A program made the translations under genes and the position numbers. Below are positions 1-6,154 of a DNA stretch of 16,871 nt, piece after piece. Below the pieces are notes generated by a model. The model worked only from the letters and a program-made list of their open reading frames with translations, was not told the origin of the DNA and did no database searches. Numbering within the stretch: the first letter of the stretch is position 1; every line of letters begins with the position of its first letter. Source of the DNA: JBGRPZ01 sp041725955 (GTDB taxonomy: Bacteria > Bacteroidota > Bacteroidia > Bacteroidales > JBGRPZ01); NCBI GenBank assembly GCA_041725955.1, contig JBGRQE010000074.1, positions 1 to 16,871 on the forward strand, given 5' to 3'.

Positions 1-75
1 TCTTGAATTGGATAAATTTTCTATCTGTTCTTTTACCCTAGTACATAAGCTTATTTCCTTTGCTGGCCTTCCCAT
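1..75 (-). CDS. IS630-like transposase, N-terminal fragment (runs off left edge)
   Basis: Twenty-five codons are visible, starting at an ATG at 75-73 and reading MGRPAKEISLCTRV and onward to the window edge without a stop. The opening MGRPxKxI followed by a leucine, a short charged helix and a Ser-Arg stretch is the usual start of IS630/Tc1-mariner-type transposases, where it leads into the DNA-binding helix-turn-helix. The catalytic DDE domain would lie outside the window, so intactness cannot be judged. The identification rests on a short N-terminal signature only; another HTH protein is possible. An IS3 remnant 155 bp away fits a site used repeatedly by insertion sequences. Confidence 0.55.
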   Translation of the reverse strand, partial: MGRPAKEISLCTRVKEQIENLSNSR

Positions 76-118
76 GCCGCAAATATAGAATTTTTACTGG
101 AAATTAAGATTTGATGCA

Positions 119-168
119 CTAGGTATTTGATAAAAATCTCCTAGGTGTTTGATGAAAACCTCCTAGGT
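119..168. repeat. 22-bp direct tandem repeat with CCTAGGT ends
   Basis: Two adjacent 22-bp units (119-140 and 141-162) begin CTAGGT, then A/GTTTGAT, then an A-rich stretch and CTC. A third CTAGGT follows at 163-168. A shorter relative, ATTTGATGCACTAGGT, precedes them at 109-124. The units differ at a few positions, so this is not a fresh duplication. The CCTAGG at each junction is palindromic. The repeat lies just upstream of the IS630-like start codon, so it could be part of that element's end or its transposase-binding sites; that is inference. Confidence 0.7.
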
Positions 169-229
169 TATAGTACAATCATTACTCTCTATGGCCGTAA
201 ATAAAGGTAGCATTGCAAATAAAACATAC

Positions 230-317
230 TGAACCTGCTTTAAATAAACTGGACAGCTAGTTAAGCTAGCTTCTTTTGTTTAAGGTAAGACAAATGGTCT
301 GGAGTCACTTCAAACAA
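230..317 (-). mobile_element. IS3-family 3' end: terminal inverted repeat plus orfB C-terminal remnant
   Basis: At 230-256 the sequence starts TGAACCTGC and ends AACTGGACAG. This is the layout of IS3-family terminal repeats, which begin TG and end in TGGACA(G). Directly inside it, on the minus strand, is a reading frame ending LFEVTPDHLSYLKQKKLA and a stop at 263-261, as expected for the C-terminus of an IS3-type OrfB that finishes close to the element's right end. Reading upstream, this frame is closed by a stop codon at 318-320, and no integrase core or second terminal repeat is visible, so the element is truncated. A small hairpin (GCTAG/CTAGC, 256-260 and 266-270) covers the stop codon. 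Confidence 0.55.
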
Positions 318-538
318 CTAGGTATCCTTTTCCTATCATACCATAATTCTATATAATTGAATATTTCAAACATCTTAATTAACCCATAAAAGCTAAATCT
401 GAATAAATATCTAAAATAAAAAAAGTGTTTTTCCTAAATCTTTTTAATATGTCTTATAAGTTTTTTAAATTTACCTCTGCTTTTATTACAAAATACAGAA
501 AAGAGACAAAACCAAAATAATCTAAATAATAAATAAAC
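318..538. other. Intergenic, no gene recognised
   Basis: This very AT-rich stretch lies between the IS3 remnant and the small lipoprotein gene. I see no credible coding frame, no structured RNA and no full TAnnTTTG promoter. The leader of the lipoprotein gene must lie here, but I cannot place its promoter with confidence. Confidence 0.5.
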
Positions 539-910
539 ATGAAGACAACAGTTAAATTATTATCTCTTCTATTCTTGGGTGCCACATTACTATTTTCAAC
601 TTGTAGTTCTGACGAAAATAACAAATCAGAAAATAAAAAAAGCACAAAAACTGAAACAGGGGCAAAAACAGATTTGGAACATGACGCTATGCAAATGGCT
701 CAACTAACCTGTGAAATCAGAACTATTCATAAAAAAATGAATACCAAACCAGACTCTTTGAAATCAAAGATGCAAATTCAAATCAGTGATATTGAAGAGC
801 AAAGATCTATTTTAAGAGATAATTTCAATAAAAAATATGGCCGTACTCGTAAGGATAAAGACAAATTTAGAAACGCAGTAAACAAGGCTCTAAAGGAAAT
901 TGGTTGCTAA
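539..910 (+). CDS. Small predicted lipoprotein, function unknown
   Basis: A 123-residue protein with a type II signal peptide: Lys3, a hydrophobic core at about 5-20 and a probable lipidated cysteine at 22 (context LFSTCSSDENN). The Phe and Thr at -3 and -1 are not the classical lipobox, but Bacteroidota tolerate this. Ser-Ser-Asp-Glu directly after the Cys resembles the acidic export signal that sends Bacteroidota lipoproteins to the cell surface. Residues 27-45 are a Lys/Thr/Glu/Asn-rich tether. Residues 46-123 look helical and highly charged, with Cys58 and a C-terminal Cys123 that could form a disulfide in the periplasm or outside. I recognise no domain family. The ATG at 539 puts the signal sequence at the very N-terminus and is the only sensible start. 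The gene stands alone, with a tRNA gene downstream on the same strand. Confidence 0.75.
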   Translation: MKTTVKLLSLLFLGATLLFSTCSSDENNKSENKKSTKTETGAKTDLEHDAMQMAQLTCEIRTIHKKMNTKPDSLKSKMQIQISDIEEQRSILRDNFNKKYGRTRKDKDKFRNAVNKALKEIGC

Positions 911-949
911 GTAATTATATATTTTTTATCTTTATTTACAGAATATTCC

Positions 950-980
950 TTGATAGCGTTGCAAGAATTCATTACTTTTG
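950..980 (+). promoter_or_regulatory. Promoter of the tRNA-Pro gene
   Basis: TTG at 950-952, a 20-bp spacer, then TACTTTTG at 973-980, a perfect match to the Bacteroidota -7 element TAnnTTTG. It is followed by CAACGC, as is common at stable-RNA promoters in this phylum. The expected start near 987 leaves a leader of about 20 nt before the tRNA at 1007. A 10-bp perfect inverted repeat (955-964 with 978-987) overlaps the spacer and -7 element. Confidence 0.7.
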
Positions 981-1006
981 CAACGCTCTTGAGATTTAAA
1001 AAAAGG

Positions 1007-1080
1007 CGGGGTGTGGCGCAGTTGGTTAGCGTGCTGGTCTGGGGGACCAGAGGTCGTGAGTTCGAGTCTCACCACTCCGA
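1007..1080 (+). tRNA. tRNA-Pro, anticodon GGG
   Basis: A full cloverleaf can be folded. The acceptor stem pairs 1007-1013 with 1073-1079 and starts C1-G72, as in bacterial proline tRNAs. The D stem pairs 1016-1019 with 1029-1032. The anticodon stem CTGGT/ACCAG (1034-1038 and 1046-1050) encloses a loop with anticodon GGG at 1041-1043. The T stem GTGAG/CTCAC (1056-1060 and 1068-1072) encloses TTCGAGT. The discriminator base is A1080. CCA is not encoded. The anticodon GGG reads CCC and CCU proline codons. Confidence 0.95.
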
Positions 1081-1086
1081 CAAAAT

Positions 1087-1112
1087 AAGGTTGTTTTTAA
1101 CAACCTTTTTTT
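1087..1112 (+). terminator. Rho-independent terminator of tRNA-Pro, overlapping the menE 3' end
   Basis: AAGGTTGTT (1087-1095) pairs perfectly with AACAACCTT (1099-1107) across a 3-nt loop and runs into a T tract to 1112. It sits 6 bp past the tRNA. The menE stop codon (1099-1097, minus strand) lies in the loop and the first base of the right arm, so menE transcripts also carry this hairpin; from their side the following sequence is less U-rich (ATTTTG). Confidence 0.85.
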
Positions 1113-2197
1113 GTTTTATGAAACAGCTCAATGCTTGCCTTCCTATTTATTTTTCCCGTATCAGTATACACAAATGAATCTATAGAAAAGAACTCTTTTG
1201 GACAGCAATTTTTTTCTAACTCTACTTTTAATAATTCGCAATTAAATATATCAAAATCACTTACCATCCCCTCTTTAACTTCCTCAAGCAAACATAATTT
1301 ATCTCCAAACCGCTCATTATCGATTCCAAATACAAAGAAAGAATTCTTTAGTGTCAATAAATTTTCAATTCTCTTTTCAAGCTCTTCGGGAATAATCTTT
1401 TTTCCTCCAGAATTAATTATATTGTCTTTCCTGCCTTTTACAATAAATTGATTTTTATCCTGAATCAACACAATATCGTTAGTTTTAAAACAACTCCCCG
1501 ATTCATCTTTAATTATAAGGCAATTGTCGGCATCAGAGTCAATTTCTATTCCGGGAAGAACTTTATAAAACTCTTCTTTAGGCTGATTCAAACTTCGCAA
1601 TGCGATATGAGATATTGTTTCTGTCATTCCATAAGTGGAATACACCCTATTAGGTAAATCTTCTATTTTACTCTGCAGCTCTTCAGAAACCCCACTACCT
1701 CCAAGGATAATATTACGTATTGATAAAAAAAACGCCTTCCCTTTTTCATCACTCAATAAATCATAGGCTTGCATAGGAGTCATTGGAGAGAAATCAAAAT
1801 CAAAAGTCATTGGATAAAAAGGATATGCCCTTGCAGGACGCACATATAGGTCTAAGTCAAAAACCAATGCCCTAACTATCATCATCATTCCACCAATATA
1901 TCGAATAGGTATAGGCAATAGCACTTTTTCTTCTGCCTGAAAATCAAAGAATTTACCAGTTCTTAAAGCACTACAAATCATATATGATTTCTGCAATCTT
2001 ATTTCCTTTGGTATTCCGGTTGAGCCTGAGCTTCTGGCAATAATATAAGATTTATGATTAATCCATTGCTCCAAAAATAGTTTTAGATATTTATCTTCCT
2101 CAAAATCGTTTTTCATTGAAAACAAAAAATCAGAAATACTATACCGCTCCCCCTCTATTCTAATAAAACTATATTGCTTAAAATCAAAAGACTGCAT
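1097..2197 (-). CDS. menE: o-succinylbenzoate-CoA ligase (MenE)
   Basis: A 366-residue adenylate-forming enzyme that activates o-succinylbenzoate with ATP and CoA to OSB-CoA in menaquinone synthesis. Visible motifs are the phosphate loop SSGSTGIPKE at 56-65, YGMTET at 189-194, the linker motif GRKDNIINSGGKKI at 255-268 that opens the C-terminal lid, and the TGKINRK region at 347-353 containing the catalytic Lys. It is shorter than E. coli MenE (about 450) because it lacks most of the N-terminal subdomain, as is usual for Bacteroidota MenE. The start lies 11 bp after the menC stop, and it is the last gene of the men locus. Its stop codon is inside the terminator hairpin that serves the convergent tRNA gene. 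Confidence 0.93.
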   Translation of the reverse strand: MQSFDFKQYSFIRIEGERYSISDFLFSMKNDFEEDKYLKLFLEQWINHKSYIIARSSGSTGIPKEIRLQKSYMICSALRTGKFFDFQAEEKVLLPIPIRYIGGMMMIVRALVFDLDLYVRPARAYPFYPMTFDFDFSPMTPMQAYDLLSDEKGKAFFLSIRNIILGGSGVSEELQSKIEDLPNRVYSTYGMTETISHIALRSLNQPKEEFYKVLPGIEIDSDADNCLIIKDESGSCFKTNDIVLIQDKNQFIVKGRKDNIINSGGKKIIPEELEKRIENLLTLKNSFFVFGIDNERFGDKLCLLEEVKEGMVSDFDIFNCELLKVELEKNCCPKEFFSIDSFVYTDTGKINRKASIELFHKTKKGC

Positions 2198-2208
2198 ACT
2201 ATTTATAT

Positions 2209-3255
2209 CTATATTCCTAAATTGCTATAATCCCATTCTTTACTATTCATATAATATAAAGCTCCTTTTTCGACCGTCAACGGACTATCAAAATTATTGG
2301 TATATAATGAACCTGTTCCTAAACCTTGAATCATTTTATTCTTCTTTACGAAAACCCATTGCGCAATAGCATTTAAACCAATATTTGATTCTAAAGCGGA
2401 TGTAGCCCACCATGGAATATTCATTCTTTCTGCCAAAGCAATCCATTCTTCACATGCACAAATACCTCCAATCAAGCTAGGTTTAAGTATAAAGTACTGT
2501 GGGTTTAAAAAAGTCAAGAGGTTCTCTTTATCTTCCAATTTATTCACACCGATTAATTCTTCATCCAATGCAATAGGTAATGGGGTATTTTTTATAAGCT
2601 TTGACATTTCTTCAAATTGTTTTGCAGCAATAGGTTGTTCTATGGAATGAATATCCAATTTTGCCAATCGATCTAACTTAGACAAAGCATTTTTAGGTAA
2701 AAAAGCACCATTTGCATCTACTCTTATCTCTAGATCGGAACTATTATATCGCTTTCTTATATCCCGAAGTATATGGTATTCTTCTTCAAAATCAATAGCA
2801 CCAATCTTTAGCTTAACACATGCAAAATTATTCTTCAACTTATCTTCAATCTGTGCTTGCATAAACGAAGGTTTACCCATCCAGATTAGCCCATTAATGG
2901 GTATTGGAGTATTACCTTCAACAAAAGACGACTTATACAAAACCTCAGCATTGGACGATTCATAGCTTCTTTTTGCTGTTTCCAATCCAAATCGTATAGA
3001 TGGCCAATCGGCAAGCTTATCTATATTATTCAGATAATGAGATATATTGTCAGAAACCTCTTTTAGCTTATCTCTATACCCAGGACGATCGTCACAGCTT
3101 AATCCACGAAGAATACCACATTCACCAATTCCTAAATTCCCTTTATCATCAGTGAGAATAATAAAGAAAGAATCTTTTGTAGTGTACACTCCTCTGGAAG
3201 TTCCTGCGGGAATCTTAAATTCCAGAGTATATTCTTTAATATCGACTTTAATCAT
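2209..3255 (-). CDS. menC: o-succinylbenzoate synthase (MenC)
   Basis: A 348-residue enolase-superfamily enzyme (muconate-lactonizing subgroup) that dehydrates SHCHC to o-succinylbenzoate. The catalytic set is complete: the KxK motif VKLK with Lys148/Lys150, metal ligands Asp180 (RVDANGAF), Glu206 (SIEQPI) and Asp231 (ALDEEL), and the opposite-face Lys258 (LKPSLIGG). N-terminal capping-domain residues include GIGECGILRG at about 42-51. The ATG at 3255 is one base after the menA stop, so the two are almost certainly co-translated. Flanking men genes make MenC far more likely than a dipeptide epimerase of the same superfamily. Confidence 0.93.
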   Translation of the reverse strand: MIKVDIKEYTLEFKIPAGTSRGVYTTKDSFFIILTDDKGNLGIGECGILRGLSCDDRPGYRDKLKEVSDNISHYLNNIDKLADWPSIRFGLETAKRSYESSNAEVLYKSSFVEGNTPIPINGLIWMGKPSFMQAQIEDKLKNNFACVKLKIGAIDFEEEYHILRDIRKRYNSSDLEIRVDANGAFLPKNALSKLDRLAKLDIHSIEQPIAAKQFEEMSKLIKNTPLPIALDEELIGVNKLEDKENLLTFLNPQYFILKPSLIGGICACEEWIALAERMNIPWWATSALESNIGLNAIAQWVFVKKNKMIQGLGTGSLYTNNFDSPLTVEKGALYYMNSKEWDYSNLGI

Positions 3256-3256
3256 A

Positions 3257-4207
3257 TTAGAATATTTTACTAAACCAAAAACCTAAACCAACAAGTACAC
3301 TAAACAGAAAGGTCTTTAAGGCTTGCTTTTTCAAATAAGGATCAAATTTATGTTCATCCTTAATAATAAGGATCTTAGAAACATCGGCAAACATTAATGG
3401 CGATGCCAATAAAAATAGTAACTGCCAGGGCGATTCAAAGTTCATAAAAGTATAGAGCAACATAAGGAAATATGGCACAAGAATTAAAGAAAAATGGTAT
3501 AAACGAGCTCGTTTTAAACCCATCTTCACTACCAGAGTGTTTTTCCCTGAATTGGCATCATTTTTATGATCCCGCATATTATTTAGATTTAAAACAGCTA
3601 TACTAAAAAAACCTAAGCTAGAAGCAGGAAGAAAAACATCCCAACTCCATTTCAATGTATTCAAATAATATACACCTACAACAGAAACCCAACCAAAAAA
3701 TATAAAGACAAATAAATCTCCCAATCCCCGATAACCATAGGCACTCTTTCCCACAGTATATTTTATTGCTGCTACAATAGCTGCAAGGCCGACTATAAGA
3801 AATATCCAAAAGTTAATAGATATATTACTGATTTGATTCATCCCAAAGGCAGCTATCAATAGTATAATCCCACTCATTAAAGAAAGTACAGAAAAAACTA
3901 CTATAGCCATTTTCATTTTCTGAGCAGATATTAAGCCTCCTTGTATTGCTCTGGAAGGACCAACTCTATTCTCATTATCGACACCTTTTTTAGAATCACC
4001 ATAATCATTGGCAAGATTTGATAAAATCTGTAAAAACAAAGTGGTCAGAATTGCCCATAAGCAAATATTAAACCGAAAAGAATTATCAAAATACGACAAG
4101 AAGCAACCCACCAATATCCCAGAAACAGAAAGTGGTAGTGTACGTAAACGAAAGGCGTGTAACCACGCCTTTACTTTATTATTATAAGATGTACTATTCG
4201 ACAGCAT
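3257..4207 (-). CDS. menA: 1,4-dihydroxy-2-naphthoate polyprenyltransferase (MenA)
   Basis: A 316-residue integral membrane UbiA-family prenyltransferase that attaches the polyprenyl side chain to DHNA, giving demethylmenaquinone. The first Mg-diphosphate motif is NDYGDSKKGVD at 67-77. The second is NMRDHKND at 210-217. About eight hydrophobic segments are visible, starting near residues 25-40 and 48-65. The early RLRTLPLSVSG stretch is typical of MenA. Its ATG overlaps the menB stop by one base (TAATG at 4209-4205), implying translational coupling. Two bases of stop-to-start spacing or less on both sides place it firmly in the operon. Confidence 0.93.
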   Translation of the reverse strand: MLSNSTSYNNKVKAWLHAFRLRTLPLSVSGILVGCFLSYFDNSFRFNICLWAILTTLFLQILSNLANDYGDSKKGVDNENRVGPSRAIQGGLISAQKMKMAIVVFSVLSLMSGIILLIAAFGMNQISNISINFWIFLIVGLAAIVAAIKYTVGKSAYGYRGLGDLFVFIFFGWVSVVGVYYLNTLKWSWDVFLPASSLGFFSIAVLNLNNMRDHKNDANSGKNTLVVKMGLKRARLYHFSLILVPYFLMLLYTFMNFESPWQLLFLLASPLMFADVSKILIIKDEHKFDPYLKKQALKTFLFSVLVGLGFWFSKIF

Positions 4208-5031
4208 TATGGGAATTTTGGATACTTTTTAAAATCAGGATCTCTTTTTTCAAGAAATGCATTCTTACCTTCCTGAGCTTCTTCTGTAAGATAGTACAAT
4301 AAGGTAGCATTACCTGCCAATTCTTGTATTCCTGCTTGGCCATCAAGCTCAGCATTTAATCCCATTTTAATCATACGCAAAGCCATAGGGCTTCTTTGCA
4401 TCATAATTTTAGCCCATTCTACCACGGTATCCTCAAGATTATCTAATGGAACAACTTTGTTTACCAATCCCATATCTAAAGCTTCCTGGGCACTATATTG
4501 CTGACATAGAAACCAAATTTCTCTAGCTTTTTTCTGACCTACAATTCTTGCAAGATATGATGAGCCAAAACCAGCGTCAAAACTTCCAACCTTTGGACCT
4601 GTTTGCCCAAAGATTGCATTCTCAGAAGCAATACTTAAATCACAAACTACATGCAAAACATGACCTCCGCCAATAGCATAGCCATTAACCATAGCCACAA
4701 CAGGTTTTGGAATAGAGCGAATTTGACGCTGAACATCAAGAACGTTCAATCGTGGAACTCCATCTTTACCAATATAACCTCCATGACCTTTAACATTTTG
4801 ATCGCCGCCACTGCAGAAGGCTTTTTCACCTTCACCAGTCAATACAACAACATAAACACTCTGATCTTCACGGCATAACTTCAACGCATCGCTTATCTCC
4901 ATTGTAGTTGTTGGAGTAAAAGCATTATAATATCGAGGACGATTTATTGTGATTTTTGCAATCCCTTCAAAGAATTCAAACTTAATTTCTTCATATTCTT
5001 TAAGGGTTGTCCAATTTCTTTTCTCTGACAT
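4207..5031 (-). CDS. menB: 1,4-dihydroxy-2-naphthoyl-CoA synthase (MenB)
   Basis: A 274-residue crotonase-fold enzyme that closes OSB-CoA to DHNA-CoA. It is very close to E. coli MenB throughout: the oxyanion-hole segment FCSGGDQNVKGHGG (72-85), NGYAIGGGHVLHVVCDLSIA (116-135), GQTGPKVGSFDAGFGSSY (142-159) and the C-terminal ELAGNATLLYYLTEEAQEG. Gly145 in QTGPKVG matches the E. coli-type enzymes, which use bound bicarbonate as the catalytic base; the other class has Asp at this site. The start is preceded by a 142-bp gap holding a possible promoter. It overlaps menA by one base. Confidence 0.95.
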   Translation of the reverse strand: MSEKRNWTTLKEYEEIKFEFFEGIAKITINRPRYYNAFTPTTTMEISDALKLCREDQSVYVVVLTGEGEKAFCSGGDQNVKGHGGYIGKDGVPRLNVLDVQRQIRSIPKPVVAMVNGYAIGGGHVLHVVCDLSIASENAIFGQTGPKVGSFDAGFGSSYLARIVGQKKAREIWFLCQQYSAQEALDMGLVNKVVPLDNLEDTVVEWAKIMMQRSPMALRMIKMGLNAELDGQAGIQELAGNATLLYYLTEEAQEGKNAFLEKRDPDFKKYPKFP

Positions 5032-5132
5032 ATATTATAATTTTTCTTTTTCTGAAACGCTTTATGAATTCAATTCAGCTATCAATTTCATATAATTTTT
5101 AACATTCAATTGTATGAAATTCAAACGACTGA

Positions 5133-5140
5133 CAAAGATA
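5133..5140 (-). promoter_or_regulatory. Possible internal promoter -7 element for menB-menA-menC-menE
   Basis: Read on the minus strand this is TATCTTTG, a perfect TAnnTTTG. I find no good TTG/TTTG at 19-21 bp upstream, so the call rests on one box. It sits in the largest non-coding break next to menB (5032-5173) and would give a leader of about 95 nt. Confidence 0.35.
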
Positions 5141-5173
5141 CATTTTTTGCTTATAGAAGTATAAAAACTTAAT

Positions 5174-5545
5174 TTACAAATCAGCAAATTCTCCTCTAAA
5201 CTTAAAACACACTTCGCCTTCTGCACACACAGAGGCAGTAACTTTAATAATATCAGCAGCAAGGGTAGGAAACTTTATTTTCACTTCTAAAGTATCACTC
5301 TTCTCAGGAAGAATAATATTTAAGAATTTAAAGTTCTTTGCTCTTTTCAATATCAATTGTCGCTTCGTTAAACGCTCAAGAATATGATGTAGAATATAAG
5401 TTTGACAAACTCCTGGCACAACCGCTTGTCCTGGAAAATGTCCTTTATACAATTCATGATAAGGATTTAATTTTATCAAAACCTCACTCCCTTCATCCGT
5501 TTGCTGAATATGCATAATCTTAAAAAAATTCTTAAGTGTCTTCAT
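5174..5545 (-). CDS. Hot-dog-fold protein, FabZ/ApeI-like dehydratase subunit (His half)
   Basis: A 123-residue single hot-dog domain. The segment HELYKGHFPGQAVVPGV at 30-46 is the FabA/FabZ active-site loop with the catalytic histidine at 36. In FabZ the second catalytic residue, Glu, lies 14 residues after this His (PGVLxxE); here that position is Tyr50 (PGVCQTY), so the acid is missing. This pattern is seen in ApeI-like dehydratases of aryl polyene and flexirubin pathways, which act with a partner. The next gene upstream encodes the complementary half, three bases away. The natural substrate is unknown. It could be a 3-hydroxyacyl-ACP in lipid or pigment synthesis, or something tied to the surrounding men genes. 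The family call is firm and the reaction is inferred. Confidence 0.75.
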   Translation of the reverse strand: MKTLKNFFKIMHIQQTDEGSEVLIKLNPYHELYKGHFPGQAVVPGVCQTYILHHILERLTKRQLILKRAKNFKFLNIILPEKSDTLEVKIKFPTLAADIIKVTASVCAEGEVCFKFRGEFADL

Positions 5546-5548
5546 AGT

Positions 5549-6001
5549 CTAATTATTTTGAGAAGGAGGGAAAACTTTCATCTCACATTCAGCACATAGT
5601 TTATCATCCTGATAAACTTGCCCTTTAACATTTACCACACCCATTACAACATTAAGAACATAAATAATGGTTTCTATTTCGGCATCTGCCTTAGGACGAA
5701 AATTCAGAATAAAATTAGATATGCTCCCAATAAAACCAATACCTATATCTATTCCTTTATCTCTTCTATACAATCCAACATGAACACCTGTAGTTTGTGC
5801 AATATTTTCAATAAGTCCAAACTCGGTAAAAAATCCATCATCAACAAAATAATGATCATTAGGAACAGAAAATCCTGCCTTTGTTTTTTCAGGATCATGG
5901 TAAAAAAGCTTGTCAACCAAAACAAATGGATCACGGTGAGGAATAAGATCCAATAACTCTTGTCCATCAAGAATTATTTTTCTTTTTATTAAATTATCCA
6001 T
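5549..6001 (-). CDS. Hot-dog-fold protein, ApeP/FabZ-like dehydratase subunit (Glu half)
   Basis: A 150-residue hot-dog protein. IPHRDPFVLVDKL (20-32) matches the FabZ-type N-terminal helix entry. FFTEFGLIENIAQTTG (57-72) matches the FabZ central helix, with Glu65 at the place of the catalytic acid. The GHFPG histidine loop is not preserved: the corresponding stretch reads NDHYFVDDGFFTE, with His50 one residue out of register. CEMKVFPP near the C-terminus is shared with dehydratases found in Bacteroidota flexirubin-type clusters. It probably pairs with the protein encoded three bases downstream, since hot-dog dimers place His and Glu from different subunits in one site. No ketosynthase, acyl carrier protein or other pigment gene is in this window. 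The gene follows a 152-bp gap with two hairpins after menD. Confidence 0.72.
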   Translation of the reverse strand: MDNLIKRKIILDGQELLDLIPHRDPFVLVDKLFYHDPEKTKAGFSVPNDHYFVDDGFFTEFGLIENIAQTTGVHVGLYRRDKGIDIGIGFIGSISNFILNFRPKADAEIETIIYVLNVVMGVVNVKGQVYQDDKLCAECEMKVFPPSQNN

Positions 6002-6049
6002 CTTTTGCGTAATTCTCTTTAGGTATAATTAATACAGATAACATAATCC

Positions 6050-6085
6050 AATTAAAACCTTATAGCTTGGAATAAGGCTTTAATT
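6050..6085 (-). terminator. Hairpin downstream of menD, possible terminator or attenuator
   Basis: Two 14-nt arms (6050-6063 and 6072-6085) pair around an 8-nt loop with one G-U in the minus-strand transcript. In that transcript the 3' arm ends GGUUUUAAUU, giving a fair U-rich run but not a long one. It lies between menD and the hot-dog genes, so it may reduce read-through into menB-menE. It could also work as a weak terminator on the other strand. Confidence 0.45.
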
Positions 6086-6126
6086 AGAAGAATTAGTTAT
6101 AAGTTTTTAGAACTCTATTTATGTGG

Positions 6127-6154
6127 AAACAAAAACATAAAATTGTTTTTGTTT
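6127..6154 (-). terminator. AT-rich 11-bp hairpin immediately after the menD stop
   Basis: AAACAAAAACA (6127-6137) and TGTTTTTGTTT (6144-6154) are perfect inverted repeats around a 6-nt loop, touching the last base of menD. The stem has only two G-C pairs and no T tract follows on the minus strand, so it is at best a weak terminator or an RNA-stability element. Confidence 0.3.

Noticed and set aside
119..168. Short CRISPR-like repeat array
   Set aside because: The units are directly tandem with no unique spacers, and no cas genes are present. The same reasoning applies to the repeats at 12125-12168 and 13940-13967.
454..645. A minus-strand frame of 63 codons opposite the lipoprotein start
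   Set aside because: It is antisense to the signal peptide region of a convincing gene and is low-complexity hydrophobic sequence.
950..1177. A 75-codon + strand frame across the tRNA
   Set aside because: It covers the tRNA promoter, the tRNA and its terminator, so it is not a protein gene.
5174..6001. A flexirubin or aryl polyene biosynthesis cluster
   Set aside because: Only the two dehydratase-like genes are present; no ketosynthase, acyl carrier protein, adenylation enzyme or acyltransferase of such a cluster is in the window.
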